Of a stretch of DNA of 64,000 bases, positions 48,338 to 61,402 are shown piece after piece. Source of the stretch: Psettodes erumei (Eukaryota; Chordata; Actinopteri; Pleuronectiformes; Psettodidae); NCBI GenBank assembly GCA_016785225.1, contig JAFBJZ010000225.1, forward strand, positions 1 through 64,000. Direction: 5' to 3'. The translations under genes were made by a program, and so were the position numbers. The notes beneath the pieces are model-generated. The model was given only the letters and a program-made list of their open reading frames with translations, was not told the DNA's origin and searched no databases. Within the stretch, counting starts at the first letter, position 1. Each line of letters starts with the position of its first letter.

Positions 48338-51300
48338 AACAAGAGCACACACATAGTCACTCACTCAGACATAGTTGTGAATGCTGATTCTCTGCCTCTG
48401 TCTTCCTGGTTTCTCGCTCTGTCTTTCATGCTGAGCATTCAGCAGAGGGAGGAGAGAGAAAAGGAGGAGGGAGGGAGGGACGGACACGGTAACAGGGAAG
48501 CAAACAGAAGCTCATATAAAAACACAAGAGACAGAAAAACATTGGTTTTTACAATTCATGTGTGAAAATATAGTTCACATGAAATGCTGAAAAACCATGC
48601 GTCCATGTGCAAATTTACCACATCAAACCGATTTTTACATTTCCAGATGAATAGTGCTATAATATAAACAAACGCACTGGAATAAAATTAACAAGCCACA
48701 AACTAGTGAAACAGGCAAAAATATGACATGTGCAGCAAACAAACATTTTTGCAGGAAAGGAGACTGGCAGAGAAAGTATTTTCATGAGAATACAGGGTTT
48801 CATTTAGTTGTGTTGGGGAATTCACCCTCTCGCAGCAGAGTGGCGTACACGCCTGCTGCTGTTGTTGCCATTTGTCTGTCTGTTTTTGCTTGACTGAATT
48901 TTATGGGAGTATGAGAATAAGGTTTTAGTGCTGAATCTACAATTTCCTAAAAATAGCTTTATATTTCAGATAACGTCTATGAAAATTTTATCAGCCAACC
49001 TGTCATCTTTGCAGATTATCTTTGTGGTGGCGTTATGCAACAGGGAAAGCCAGAGAAAAATCCCTCCTGCCTCCGGTTTGGGGCTGACATATTAGTCAAG
49101 GCAACACTTCTCGACAGGTATTTGAAAAAGAAAAAAAAACGCCACGCATGCATGCTTGCTAAAACCTTGCTTTAAGGTAGAATATGACTTCTTTTAGCCC
49201 CCGTAGCTTTGAACATTACATTTGTTTGTTCCTGTTTTACTTCACCAGGTGTTCAGCAGTGCAGAAATTCAATGTGGACCGTCTGCATAAACAGCAGTCA
49301 GTAGACCAATTTCCCTTCAATATCAATTTACAAAACACTGAATCAACAAATGAAAGACATGCTTCTGTGGCGCTTGTTAGAGCAGTCAGCAATTAGTTCA
49401 GTAGTCAGTTAATACAACTTTTAATATTCCTCAGAAGAGCTGGGACGCCATGTGTTTCAGTCTGCACAATCTGAAATCTCAGCACATTTGAGCTCTCTTC
49501 TCGCAATGGACCGAACGTTTACAAGAGCAAGAAAATAACAAGGCATTACAGTGATGCCTTCCGAGTTTTATGATATTTATTATTCCCTGGGTATGAAACA
49601 AAAGTGGAAAAGCCTCTCTATGTGAAAGGGTTACTGCAGTATGGGATAGAAAGGGAGCTGCTGCTGGGAAAATGCTCCTCAGCATTTCAGTCCTGTGCAC
49701 TTGTCACCTTTGTCATCTTTGTCACTGGTTGTGTGAAATCTGTACTTGACTTGGAAGAGAATTTTTTTTTTTGGTCATCATCGTTTCGGTCAAATTCAAT
49801 GGCAAACCTTCTGTGTGAAAACAATAATGGAGCAAGAGCGTGTGTAGGAAATTTCACGGCAGTCCATTACTTTTTTTAATATTGGTCAACCAGTTGACGA
49901 TGGCAACATGAATAAAAATAACTGACATGGTGCAGTTGACAGCAACAGATATTAATAATTAATCAAGACGATCTTTCTTCAATATGTTTGACAAGAATAA
50001 CATGTAGTGAATATACATACTGAATAAGTGAAGACAGAGAAACAGAACTTGTAAAGGAAAAATCCTCAGTGACACCTCCATCGCAGACTTCCTCCCACCG
50101 TCATCACCTCATAGTCGTCACCATTATTGGTAAATAAATAAAAAACACACATATCCCCACTCACATATCTCATTCTTGTTCTACATACAGCATACACAAC
50201 GTATGCACCACTCACCATCCATAATGCATCCATTTCTGCACCTCCTGCTCAGCATGATAAAATATTAACAGCCTTAACTTTGTACAGTGTGTTCTGTGCG
50301 GAATTGTTGTCAGTCATCTCTGAAATAGCAAGGGGCAGGAGTTGTGAGTTTCACATACCACGGTGGCAACACTGGACTTGCACGCATGTACAGTCTTTAC
50401 TCCACTGGTACTTGGCTTCATTATTCATGACTGGTGGGTGACTCCTCAGGTCAGCGAGGGCAGTCTCTTTTCACTCCATCAAAATAAAACAGGGTCAGCT
50501 TCTAAAAGATGAAAGCAGGTAACTCCTGATGAATCAAGACATGCTGCTGGCGTCAGTATTTAAACTGAGCTCCAAAGGGTAGCCCAGGGTTTTATGCATC
50601 ATGTATTTGCTTTGGTTCTCTTCTCTGTGGAAATAAACAAAATCGACTTCTTCTGGTTTTTTTTGTCACAAAAGCTACATCATTTCACTAAAAACCCTTT
50701 GCACTGTAGTTTTTATTCAAACTTAAACATCAGTAAAGACACCGTGGCTGCAGATTCACACACATTAAATCAGCTGGAGAGCATTTTACAGCACAAATAA
50801 GATACAGTACCCATTTTCATGAGGGGAATGCAGTGCAATGAAGGGACATGTCATTCTGGGCCGTATTGTGGTTCACTGATGTATTTTTAATAATGTCTGA
50901 ACAACAATGGAGCTCTATAGCACAGAGGAATAAGATAATACAACACAGAGTGGTTATACTGATGCACATCAAGTGCTTTTAATAGGAAATGTCAAACAGT
51001 GGGTGAAAAAAAAATCCATCACATTTCCTCAGTGTCTCAGAAAAAGGATCCACTATGTTCACTGGCTAATCACTGACATTGTCTGTGTGCTATTTGGTGC
51101 TGAGCAGGTAGTGTTGGTGTACAGTGAGGTTTCAGAAGACAGTTTTTATGTGAACCCACCCCCCCCAAAGCTGCTCCAGATCTGTGTGGAGCTGAGAGGA
51201 ACTGCAAGGGGTTAGGTGATGATTCAAGTAGTCGTCGAATGGGCCGTTAACCCAGTATTCACGGTCGCTGAATATTTATCTTTAAAGGACCTGAATATTT

Positions 51301-52680
51301 CACCATGGCCTCAATTATAATTCAGTGGGTCGTGCCAATAAGAAATGTTTTATTTTTATATGCGGAGTAGCTTCGGTGCCACCTTCAACATGAAATACAT
51401 TATCTTTTAATTTGCCACTTTTTTCATGTTGTAAAGAAGGAGCCTGGGCTGACCTTGTCTGGGGTTTCTTTGACTATCTCTTTTACTCTCTTGTGTCTCT
51501 GTCGCTGCAGGTCACCTTTAATCAGTGTAGGTTTTTGGCCAGAGCATAGACCCCTCATTATTTTTGAATTATTTCTTTGTTCGTGTGTGTGTGTGTGTGT
51601 GTGTGCGCGTGTGTTACGTAAGACAGCTGTTCATGTGGTGATAATCAAATCATTCCCATGACTGAGTCAAGTGGAGCTGAGGGCCTCTCAGACTCATCCT
51701 CCGTGCACATGCCACTCTCTCGCTTGCTTTCTGTGTCTCCATATGTGTTTATTCTCTTTCTTTTCTCTCCTTCAGTCTCGAAGCTATTCTCCCTTACTGT
51801 TTTTCCCCTGTCCATTTGCTTCACCTCTCTGTAGTTCTGTCTTCCCCCTCTACATTTAGCTATATTTTTATTTATATGTAAAAAAAACAAGCTTATTTTT
51901 TATTATCTTTTAAGACCAACATCATTCAAGTAGCTGATGATCTCACAGGGAAAACATCCGGTCTGAAAAGTGACACTTTAACTAATAAACATAAATCTGC
52001 AGTAGTAACTGGTAAAGCACTTTCAAATGCCTCTTCTCGTGTACATTTCTCAACTCATCATTAGTGGAAGCATATGTAACAGAGGTAGAAATGGCCTCTC
52101 TAAAGAATTTCTCAAAAATTGAACGTCCGTGTGTACAGTTTAGTGCCACCTGTTGGATTTTTAGTGCAACTGTATATATTGGGTTGCTCAAAGAAAGCCC
52201 TTTTATGCTTGAGGAGTGTGCATGTTTGGGTGTGTGAACTATGTTTTTTCAGGTTAAATGATTTAAAACTGTTGGCAGCAACATTTGAAAGTTACGTATG
52301 TAACTTTAGTTCGGTATGTGCAGAAATAGTAACTAGTCCTGAAGTAGGAGTTGTGGTTGCATCTTAAGCTTATACTAGGAATCTGGCCCTGCCTGCTTGC
52401 CAAGTCTTAGTAGTAATTTTCTATGTTGGTTATTTGGACAGTATTTTTTTTTCTATTATGATTAGAATTGTGTGCTGTGCTGGAGGATTGTTTTCTGGTT
52501 GAAGCAAGTATTTTCAACGTACCTCAAAGTGCTTTGAGATAATTTGTGTCGGTTTCTGTCTCTACAAAAATAAAATGAATTTGAATTGAAATAGACTTTC
52601 ATTAAGAACGGTTTACTTATTTAACGTTAGGGGGACAGGAGACGCTCAGGTGTAGATGATGAAGTTAGTTACTGAGACTG
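43514..52680. other. Long non-coding region upstream of EVA1A
   Basis: About 9 kb without a recognised coding exon. It is probably EVA1A 5' UTR introns and intergenic DNA. It contains (CT)n at 48311-48338, a CAG run at about 47724-47750, a CT/TCC-rich stretch at 47840-48005, a GT run at 51584-51606, and a CTCF-like CCACTAGGTGGCAAC at 44762-44776. Confidence 0.45.
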
Positions 52681-53185
52681 GAGCTGAGCAGTGACGTCGG
52701 GGGCGTCATCAAGAACACCTGCGCCCACCTGAGTCACGTGTTCCTGATCGTCTGACAGCAGACGTAAGAAAGGCCTCAGCGGCGTGCTTGCTCTCCTTTG
52801 GGTGCCTGGGTACGCAGCGGGCGCAGACGCCAGACTCAGACCGGCACCCGAACGAAAAGCCCCTGAAAAACTCAGTCCGGATTTGCCTCTGTGGGAAGTA
52901 CAGTCGCAGTTTTTCGGAGATCAGGGGGCAGGTACCAAACATTTTTTCTGCTGAAGGAAAAAGTTTGTAAACCCACCGTGACACTTCGACGCGTCACGGC
53001 TACAAGAGTGTGACGTCAGACACCCCGCCAAAAAAAGAGGAACGTGTGTTTCAAAGTGTGTTTCACCGGTCGTGTGCAGCAAGGGATTGGATGATAATCT
53101 CTGGCGATGCAGGGCGGGAAAATGAACTCGGGACACTGACTCGACCCTCAATCTGGCGACAGGAGCTGAAAGGTAAGTGATGCAG
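52681..53185. promoter_or_regulatory. CpG-rich, CRE-containing promoter-like block
   Basis: Contains TGACGTCG (52692-52699) and a perfect CRE, TGACGTCA (53011-53018). A minus-strand donor-like GACTCAG-gtgggc (boundary 52729) and a plus-strand consensus donor GAAAG-gtaagtga (exon end 53172) point outwards from the CpG block, as at a bidirectional promoter. The minus-strand exon could be the EVA1A leader. There is no coding sequence in either candidate exon. Confidence 0.35.
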
Positions 53186-56100
53186 GTCGTCATGTTTGCC
53201 ATGTTTGCCATGTTTGAGTCAGGTGTGTGGGCTCCTGTCATTTTAATGTGCACACTGTCCTGTTTTTATCCAGTTAGAACACTTTAAAGGCAAGAACAGG
53301 GCCGGTTCGTGCAAAGGTTCTCGGGCACGCGCATCTGTGTTGCGCCCCGCTCTCAAGCGCGTGCTTACCGAATCGGTCCAAGTGGGAACACTTCATTGGC
53401 TGTATTCAGAACTTCTCTTCTCTGAGACCAAATCCAAACTTAGGTTTAATTTTCACTGACGTTGTGTAGAGATTCCTGTGACTTTCTGTTTGTCTCTCTG
53501 GCTGTCCATTAGGGTTTTTTTTGTACCTGGCATTTACCTGAATTCTAAATTAAAGGCTGGCTCTTCTCACTTGGCCAAGTTTAATTCCAACTGGAGCCTC
53601 AAGTAGAACCTTTGAGTTCTTGTAGGTCTGGTGACGTGAAGTTTCATATTTATTCATTGGGCTGGCCTCCCAGCAGCAGGGGAATTCATTCCACCCCTGC
53701 TAAGCATTAACGTTACCAAGATGCAGTGGCGTCAGTCGCTGATGAGATTCACTGCACCACCAAGTGACGCAGGGACAGAAATGGACAGTTTGACAGGGTA
53801 ATAGGCAGGTGCGCGTTTAAGGGTCTTGGGGAGGAAGCAAATCTGGCAGAGAGACACAACCCAGCTGCCTCGAAGGATTCTAACAGACGCCCAGTTCGGC
53901 TATATTTGATCTTAATGTTCAGCCTATTGTTGATGAGATTGACAGCAGTGGTGACTATTAAAACCTCACTGACGTGACAAGTGTAGGAAGAGCTTGTATG
54001 GTTCAAGATGTTATGAAAGTGCCCAGCTTAAGCCAGAAAAAGTTAAATATGCCCGTTTTTCTATCGAAAAACCCAGAAAAGGCTTGAAAAATATAGCCTA
54101 AAGTTGTAGTTTATTATTGTTATTGATTGTTATGTTATCAGGCTACTTGATATGCCTACACAGGCTGTTCTTTTAATTTACTGATTATATCGAGCACTCG
54201 GGCCCTTCATGCAGAGCTGTTGTCCAGCCCTGCAGAGGCCTGCTGCACTCCTAGTGTTTTCCAGTTACCTTTTTAAATAGATATGGAGTTAACAGATAAC
54301 AGTTGCTTATTTACACATCCTGCAGCTGTGGATCGGCATTATCGTTTTGTGTGGGCACCCACGTGCTGAATGTAACTCCAATATTTAAGCTATTTCCCTT
54401 CTGTTTTTAGTCTCGCTGACTCCTGATGGAAATATCTGTCTTTGGCTGGTAACTGTTCCACTTTCTTCACTGGGCAGGTCAGTCTTCGGTGGGTTGACTT
54501 TGAGGTTTGTGGCTGAAAACATCCATGATGATGATAGCGGTGATGCTGAACCAAAACACGAAGATTGTGGGGCCGCCAAAAAAAAAATATAAATAAATAA
54601 AGGCAGCAATAAGCTGAAAGAAGCCTGGAGAAGGCACAGCTAAGTCTGTGACACATTTGCTTTTAATCAAGTGCAAAAGAATTAGTTATCATCCGTTACC
54701 ATCATTTATATCTCCAGGTCCCCACTGCACTGAGGCCATTAAGGCACTGCAGCTGCAAAAGGCAGAGTTCAGATGACTGTATCAACTCAGTTACGCAGCT
54801 GCGTGTGTGCGCTGCTGTCAGCCCCTTCCAGAACCACTCAGGGTGGTTACATAACGACTGCTGCTTCTGTGGACCCGGAGTCAGTGGAGGGTGAAGAAGG
54901 ACTTAATGAGGTCTGTTGGTGCGCACTGACAAATCCTCACTGAACTCCACTGACTCTGTGGCTGCACGGCAACAGAAACCAGTGAAAAATAATATATATA
55001 TAAAAAAGAGGTTTGTTTTGGAGATTTAATTTGCTTGAATTTTCTTGTATGTAGTTTGCTTTGGTTTTATGATACGTTTAACTTGATTTTTACTTCACTA
55101 AAAGTATTTGATCTCTGGTCATATAATTTAATGCACTGGAAAACATATGCATTTACCTCCTCGAACCAAAATTCTCCTCACTGTCGGCAGCTTTTAGAAA
55201 TGATTGCATCATGGTCGCTGTGCATTGACTCCACATGAATTATCCTATGTATAAGTAGGCCTTTTTCTGGTGGAATTGATAATGGTGGGATGGTGTTGTA
55301 TTTATGTACAAAGGCTGCAGAAGTTAAGCGAATGTTGTTGTTTTTTTTTAAAGAACTGACATGAGGTCACCATTCACACCGTACGTGGTTTGGGCAGTTT
55401 GGAGCCCAAAGTATCACGTTTCTTTATCCGGCCAAAAAAAAAAAAAGACAGTTTGTTCACTTTTAATGTCTTTTTTTAATTTGACTTAAGAAACCCTGAA
55501 TCAGATAGTGCCACATGGAGGCCAAAGTGAGTACGAACAGCAGGTTACAGACTCCAAGGCTTTGAACAGGCAGTCTCGAGTTAGAAAGGCCATAAACTCA
55601 GTTAGCACAGCAGCAGTCCATGCAGAAGACTGCGAAAAATAAAACAAGTAAAACAAAAGACAACACCCCTACACAGACAAAGAAGGTAGTCCAGTCTTTT
55701 TGAACAGTTTCCACAATTCCCCCCCCCCAAAAAAAGAAAAACACCGAAAAATTGATACAAGACTAAAAAAACAGATTGTTTGATTGAATAAGACAAATTA
55801 ACAGCGTACAAGACCATAAAACAGCAGGCCTAACAAAATGACTAGTGACCTAGTCTACTTACAGTAAAGCTCAATCTAAGATGTTATATTGCTTTTCAAA
55901 AACGCATCGACCTGTGTGTGTCCGGTGGAACACAGTTGTAATATTTGCCAAAGCTGAGGGCCTCTGCTCCAAACCTTTGGATAGTCACGCGCATAAATTA
56001 AGAAATAAATACAACACTTAATTTGTTAATGGTCAAAGCACCAGCAGGCGCTCAGAGTTGGAAAAGAAAGGGGACTCAAAGGACAAAACGAGGCAGAAGA

Positions 56101-56728
56101 CACCGAAGCGTCAACTGAAACCATAAACATAAAGCTTTTATCAACTTTATCCAGGTAAAGGTTTCATGTTTATTAACGGCAGCTTTTTGAGGGCAACAGA
56201 GATGGACAGTATTGCTATCAGTGAGGCAGCGTCTGGAGAATGACACTGAGAAGTCAGACAGGGTAAAAACGTAAAAGAATGAAAATACAAGAGAGCAAAT
56301 ACTGTTTTTATTATTGCTGGCAAACTGCCAATCTGCGTGGCCTCAAAAAGCTGACGTCCTCGAAATCCTCTGCGCCGGGAAGAGCGGACTCAGCTGGAGG
56401 TGGCGTTCAAGGAGGAAAGGGAGACGATCGTCGGTACAACTGGTTACACCTGTCGTTCCTCCAGCTTGGATTATTTTGCACACTCGGTTAGAGAAATGAC
56501 TTGGCCCTGGCCGGAAAATAAAGCAAAAATGACATCCGTCCTAAGAAGTTCATCATCCTGGTGGACCAAATGGGTTTTTTGAAACTGACAGATTTTGCAA
56601 GAGTTAAAAGGTGACTTGCATTAAGGCCAGATGGCAACTCCAAAAGTTGCAGCATCTCAAGAAAATGTTCAGTATTCTTCTGCATCTTAATTGTTTGTTT
56701 TAAAGCATCTCTACACTCCAAAGACACA

Positions 56729-56761
<33 letters not shown>

Positions 56762-57514
56762 CAGATGAACAAAATAAATGTTTGGTATCGTTACAGTGAC
56801 TATGGATCCTTAGATCTTCTATCTACAGCAGTAAACTGACTCCAGACCTGGCCTACTGACAGAAGCATCTCATCCAGGTTGTTCGATGCATTTCACGTCG
56901 CTACCTTTCATCGGCCATCTGCCGTTTGTGACGGCTCACGATCAGTGACGATGAAGCGGGTCGACAGAGCATCTTGTAAACCGTCAGTCACAACCCTCTC
57001 AGAAAAAAATCTGAATGAAAATGAAAGTTAAGAGAAAACACTAAATACTTTAACTAAATGACCTCAGTTGACCATACGAGGAGAGCAGAGCAGTTTTATT
57101 GTTTGCTGAATACTTCTGGCTGATAGCTCTGCAGGTTATAGATTATTATGACACACCGTGTCTCCGCTGTGAAAGAGGCCAGGCTGTCGTTCTTCTCTTT
57201 AACTCCTTCTGAGTGTAAATATTGTACTGGTGCAAACTTCAGCACGGACGAGCTTCCTTAAACATCTGGTGTCATCGTGAGGCAGAACAGAAGAACGGTA
57301 ATCCTTACTGGAGGATTCAGTTGACATGATAAGAGGTATTATCAGTGCTGGTTACAATGAAAATATTAAGGCCTGATGCGTGAAGGACAGTTCGGGGAGG
57401 GGGTCTTGTTTGATATGGGATTCTTCTTTGGGTCCACGTTAGGCATGTTGGGGGGGTGACCATCTGAGTTTGTCGAGGTGACAAAAAGCAGCTTTTGTTT
57501 TTGGTAAGTTATCC
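53186..57514. other. Intergenic DNA and possible ITSN2 3' UTR
   Basis: No coding exon recognised. Contains a (CA)n microsatellite at 56728-56761. Alternative minus-strand AATAAA motifs at about 56169 and 57091 could extend the ITSN2 3' UTR. Confidence 0.45.
56728..56761. repeat. (CA)n microsatellite
   Basis: About 16 CA units, in the region 3' of ITSN2. Confidence 0.93.
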
Positions 57515-57520
57515 TTTATT
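57515..57520 (-). terminator. Poly(A) signal, ITSN2
   Basis: AATAAA on the minus strand about 50 bp past the ITSN2 stop. More distal signals also exist. Confidence 0.5.
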
Positions 57521-57571
57521 TGGATTTCTTGGTGGAAGATGCCGTTTCTTATTTCAGCTCATCCCGCGTGT

Positions 57572-58598
57572 CTATTTGCCGCTGAAGAGCTGCAGGTCGA
57601 GGCGCACCCACACTTCCCCTGTAGGGACCTCGTGCAGGAGCAGACGTCGCGTCACTGGTCCCTTGTTCTCCAACTCCTTTTTTATGGTTGCCACGGGAAC
57701 CTCCTGTCCGACCCAGGAAATCTGAAGGAAGGAAGAAAATATAAAAAAGGTGCCCGTGTTGACGTTCAGATCAAAAATGAAAAAGGAATATAGATTAAAA
57801 AAGTAATTTTGAATCATTCTTCATGCATTTCTGGTTAAACTGCTGGACAGATTTGAACTTTTGACCTTTCTGGTTATTCAAAAAAACGTCATTACATTTT
57901 ATAAATGTAAGCAGGTGTGTCTATGCGATGAAATGGTCTTGGTGATCGGTTTGGAACTAAGCAATGAGCAGTTAGAAATTTTTTTTTTCTAATTCTGCTG
58001 ACTTTGACTGACCGTCAGGTGAAAACTGGTCTCTTTCAAAGATGGTGATGCAGAGGACGTCCTGGTAGAGGTCCTTGATGTGAAACTGACAGTTGAAGTT
58101 CCACTTGGGGTTCAGAGTGTCGTTGAGCGTTCTGGACGTGAAGATCTGAGCTCCCATGGTCACCTCACAGTAAGGGTTACTTTTACCTGGAGCGAGGGAA
58201 GAAGACGGGTGAGCGAGGAGGTCGGTTGGGGGGGCAGTCGGAGAACAGAGTAGGAAAGCCAAGAGGAGATTAAGAAAACGGAAAAGAATGGAAGTTAATG
58301 AAAGACGAGAGCAACGTCAAAGAGAAAGAAGTGGAAGAGGAGAGTTGAGAAGAAGGAGGAGATATGATGGAACGCTACATGTGTTAAATGTGGCTTCATC
58401 AGGTGTCAGTGCAACCGGGGATTAAAAGATGGTTAGAGTCTGCCGTGTGTTTTTAAGTCCAGTAAGCTGCTCGGACATCGTGCAACACGAGCGCATTCAA
58501 GCTCACCATTAGGTTTTCCCGGCTTGAGCTCGGTGGCTTCGAGGATGGTTACAAGGAGTCTGCCAATTCCACTAGCCTTCACAGACCGAGCTGCGCGT

Positions 58599-58635
<37 letters not shown>

Positions 58636-61132
58636 TTAACCTCATACATCATCACATTTGTTGGCATCGGCAGGACCGTGTGTGTCGAGCCAAACCTTGA
58701 TAGGCCTTCTCCCTTTTTTTCTTCTCCGTCTCGATAAATTCTTCCGACGCAACCTTGATCTTCTGAACCCACGCTGTCCTGAAAACACGGAAACACACAC
58801 TGATTTACGCAGGGCGCCAAACACACCAAAATCTGCCTGTGCGTGCGCGCGTGTGTGTGTACTGGATATGCGCGAGAGTGGGCACGCTGCTACCGTTCAT
58901 TGATGTTGTCGGTCCTGAGTATGTAGACTCGATCGATGTGCGAGATGTGGAAAACGGGCTCGTCGCTGGAGGGATCCGGCAGCTTCACCAGAACTTCGTT
59001 TAACAGCACGGGCTACGGGAGACGAGAGACGACACGCCTTCAATGCACGAAAATACGTAAACTTGGAAAATGCCCTTTTGTAATAAAAATATAAAGAATA
59101 AGATAAATATAAAGTCTTTAAAAGGAGGCTATTTGCGCTTGGTGTGTGTCGTTGTGCGTCTCTCACCGGCTTGTATATCTTGAGCTGTGCGTTGTTCTTG
59201 TTGCTGAACAGTTTATCCGGCCCAGAAGAGGTGAACTGTTTGGCCGCGTAAGTCAAGAGCAGGAAGTCGTTAAAGAGGAAAGCCCACAGCTCCTTGTTGC
59301 TCTTTGCCTTGTACATCTAGAAACAAACATTACACACTAAGTGTTTCATCAATGGTACAAAAATACAATATGGTAATGAAAGCACATATTTACTGTTGTA
59401 ACTGCTCAGTGATTATTGTGAACTGTCGAGGATTTATTCTCAAACCAGAGAGCAAGTGTCAAAGACTGTCTGGTCTCTTTTCCATCTCTTTTGATTTTAA
59501 AAGACCTATTCAGTATGATGATGATCCTTTTTTAAAGAGAGAAAAACCCACCCGAGTCGTTCTTTATACAGTTTGAGAAACGCAGCAGTGTTACTCACCT
59601 TACCGCTGTGGAGCAATTTCCTGGGGCCTAAACAGTTGGTGAGAGAGTTAAAGACCAGGTGCTGTGGAAAAAAATGTAAACATGGTCAGGATTCTTAAGT
59701 TCTTAAACCAAAATCTAAAATTGGGCATTGAGAAATAGTGTCTGCGAGTAATAGAATTAATAAACATAAATTTAATTGAGATTGAATTGTGACTTAAACT
59801 TTATACCTCCATAGCACCATCACACTGTACGTGGTTCTGAATCCATTCCAGTCTGTCAGAGTTCTCCTTCTCTCTCACGCCCTCGTTTACCTGGCGAAGT
59901 TAACGTATTTGGTTCAGAAACGTCATTTTGCTAAAGAGAAAAAAAGTCCTTTTCACACCAAACGCTGAAAAAGTCATAAATGAGTGATTCAGGGAAGAAA
60001 TTAACCTGTTGACAGAGTTCCTCCGCCCTCTCCAGAGCCTCTTTCAGAGGACCCCGGTCGGCGTGGCCCTCTGCGGTGCACTCCAGGATCTTAAAAAAAA
60101 CACACAGAAATACAAAGGCAGGTCATTACACTCACAAATACGAGAAGAAAAGGCAAAAAAAACTTTTTATTCCCCCATCGGAACCACCGAATGAGGAGTT
60201 CAAACGCGGAGGATGCTCATTAAAATGACGGCCTACATTTTTGATGTGCAGCGGGTAGCGTGTGATCCTCTGCATGGGCTTCAGCAGGAAGCTGGACAGC
60301 GGCATGCCCTTACACCTGTAGTCCGTGGCAATTTTCTGAAAGACAACACTGACGTTTAATAACCACGTTAAACAGTCTTGTTTGTGACTGCAGAGAGTTT
60401 GTAGGTTTTTCCGCAAAGTTGAACTTTCACCACATTCACCTGACTTTAGGACAAATTTTACCATCAAAGTTGGAAATGATAAATGGGGAATATAAGAAAA
60501 AGGACAACACAAAATTGTTTTCAAATAAAACTGGAGTAATTAAAGCAGAAAATCTGGTTGATATTTATGTGGCATGAAATTTGATGCATTGTTAAATTTT
60601 ATTGCAAAGGCCTTAAAATGTGATAGATCCATCGAGGACCTGCACCGTGACTTATCACGTCTTCTCTCTCCTCCATTAGTTTTTTTTTTTCCCCACCCTT
60701 CCTCCTACCTTACCCTCTCCTCGCTCTGCTCCCCCTCCTACCTTGAGGAAGTTCTTGAAGTCCGGCTCGTTGTCGGTGCGAGTCTGGAGCAGCGTGGCTC
60801 CGTTGATCTGGCAGGAGCAGAAGCGGATGTAAGGCTGCATGTGGGACAGCTCCGCGGCCAGGATATCCCCGATCATCTGCACCGGCATGTTCTCCCCGCC
60901 CGTCTTCTTGCGGACGCGTAACGCCCTGCGTGCACACACAGATGTACGTGTAAAAAAAAAAAAAAAAAAAAAACACAACCAGAATAAAACAGCTGCACTT
61001 GCTAGATCCCATTCTTTCTGTCCGTGTGATATTTACTTGAGAAGTTTAGTGTTGCAGGCCTGCAGCTCTTTCCAGTTGACAAAGATCATGTTCATCTCTG
61101 TATCGTTCAGCCGGCCCGATTCTGACATAGGC

Positions 61133-61173
<41 letters not shown>

Positions 61174-61402
61174 GAAAACACATTTATACTGTCAGGTATG
61201 TCATCAGGAGAACGTGCACGCTGACACTAACTATTCGGCCACAGTGTGTACTTATATCCAGCGGGACGCGTGTGCGTTACCTCCAGCACTATATTCAGGT
61301 CCTCCATGTATCTCTCCTCAGTCTGTATCAGCTCATGGATGTAACCTTGTCTCTTCTTCTCCTGGGGGCTCAGCGAGTCCAGGCTGTTCAGGTCCGCACA
61401 CC
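57572..61402 (-). CDS. itsn2: Intersectin-2, 3' part (DH-PH-C2), with last-exon frame break
   Basis: Exons in transcript order: 61402-61281, 61131-61037, 60925-60742, 60335-60237, 60089-60006, 59890-59807, 59661-59599, 59316-59167, 59012-58894, 58778-58696, 58590-58507, 58186-58013 and 57721-57572. Intersectin-2 is an endocytic scaffold and Cdc42 GEF; this is its neuronal-type long C-terminus. Seen here: the DH domain from QGYIHELIQTEERYMEDL through LSSFLLKPMQRITRYPL to VNEGVREKENSDRLEWI; the PH domain (KLLHSGKMYKAKSNKELWAF to NINERTAWVQKI); the EKKKREKAYQA linker; and C2 (GIGRLLVTILEATELKPGKP to QFSPDDFLGRT). TRRLLLHEVPTGEVWVRLDL at the end resembles ITSN2 more than ITSN1. One extra base at 57703-57704 separates the GRT and EVPV frames. 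Four conserved DH residues are missing at 61131. EH and SH3 exons lie beyond the window. Confidence 0.95.
58600..58632. repeat. (CA)n microsatellite before ITSN2 C2 exon
   Basis: About 16 CA units on the plus strand, giving a UG tract in the ITSN2 pre-mRNA about 10 bases before the acceptor at 58590. Confidence 0.93.
60956..60973. repeat. Poly-A run (poly-T in ITSN2 sense)
   Basis: Homopolymer run about 30 bases before the ITSN2 exon at 60925 in transcript sense. It is probably part of the pyrimidine tract. Confidence 0.8.
61136..61170. repeat. (CA)n microsatellite abutting ITSN2 DH exon
   Basis: About 17 CA units on the plus strand. In the ITSN2 pre-mRNA this is a UG tract followed only by TATAG before the DH exon at 61131. 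Confidence 0.95.

Noticed and set aside
56488..56772. 94-residue minus-strand frame downstream of ITSN2
   Set aside because: Starts in a CA repeat and has no similarity; probably 3' UTR or intergenic.
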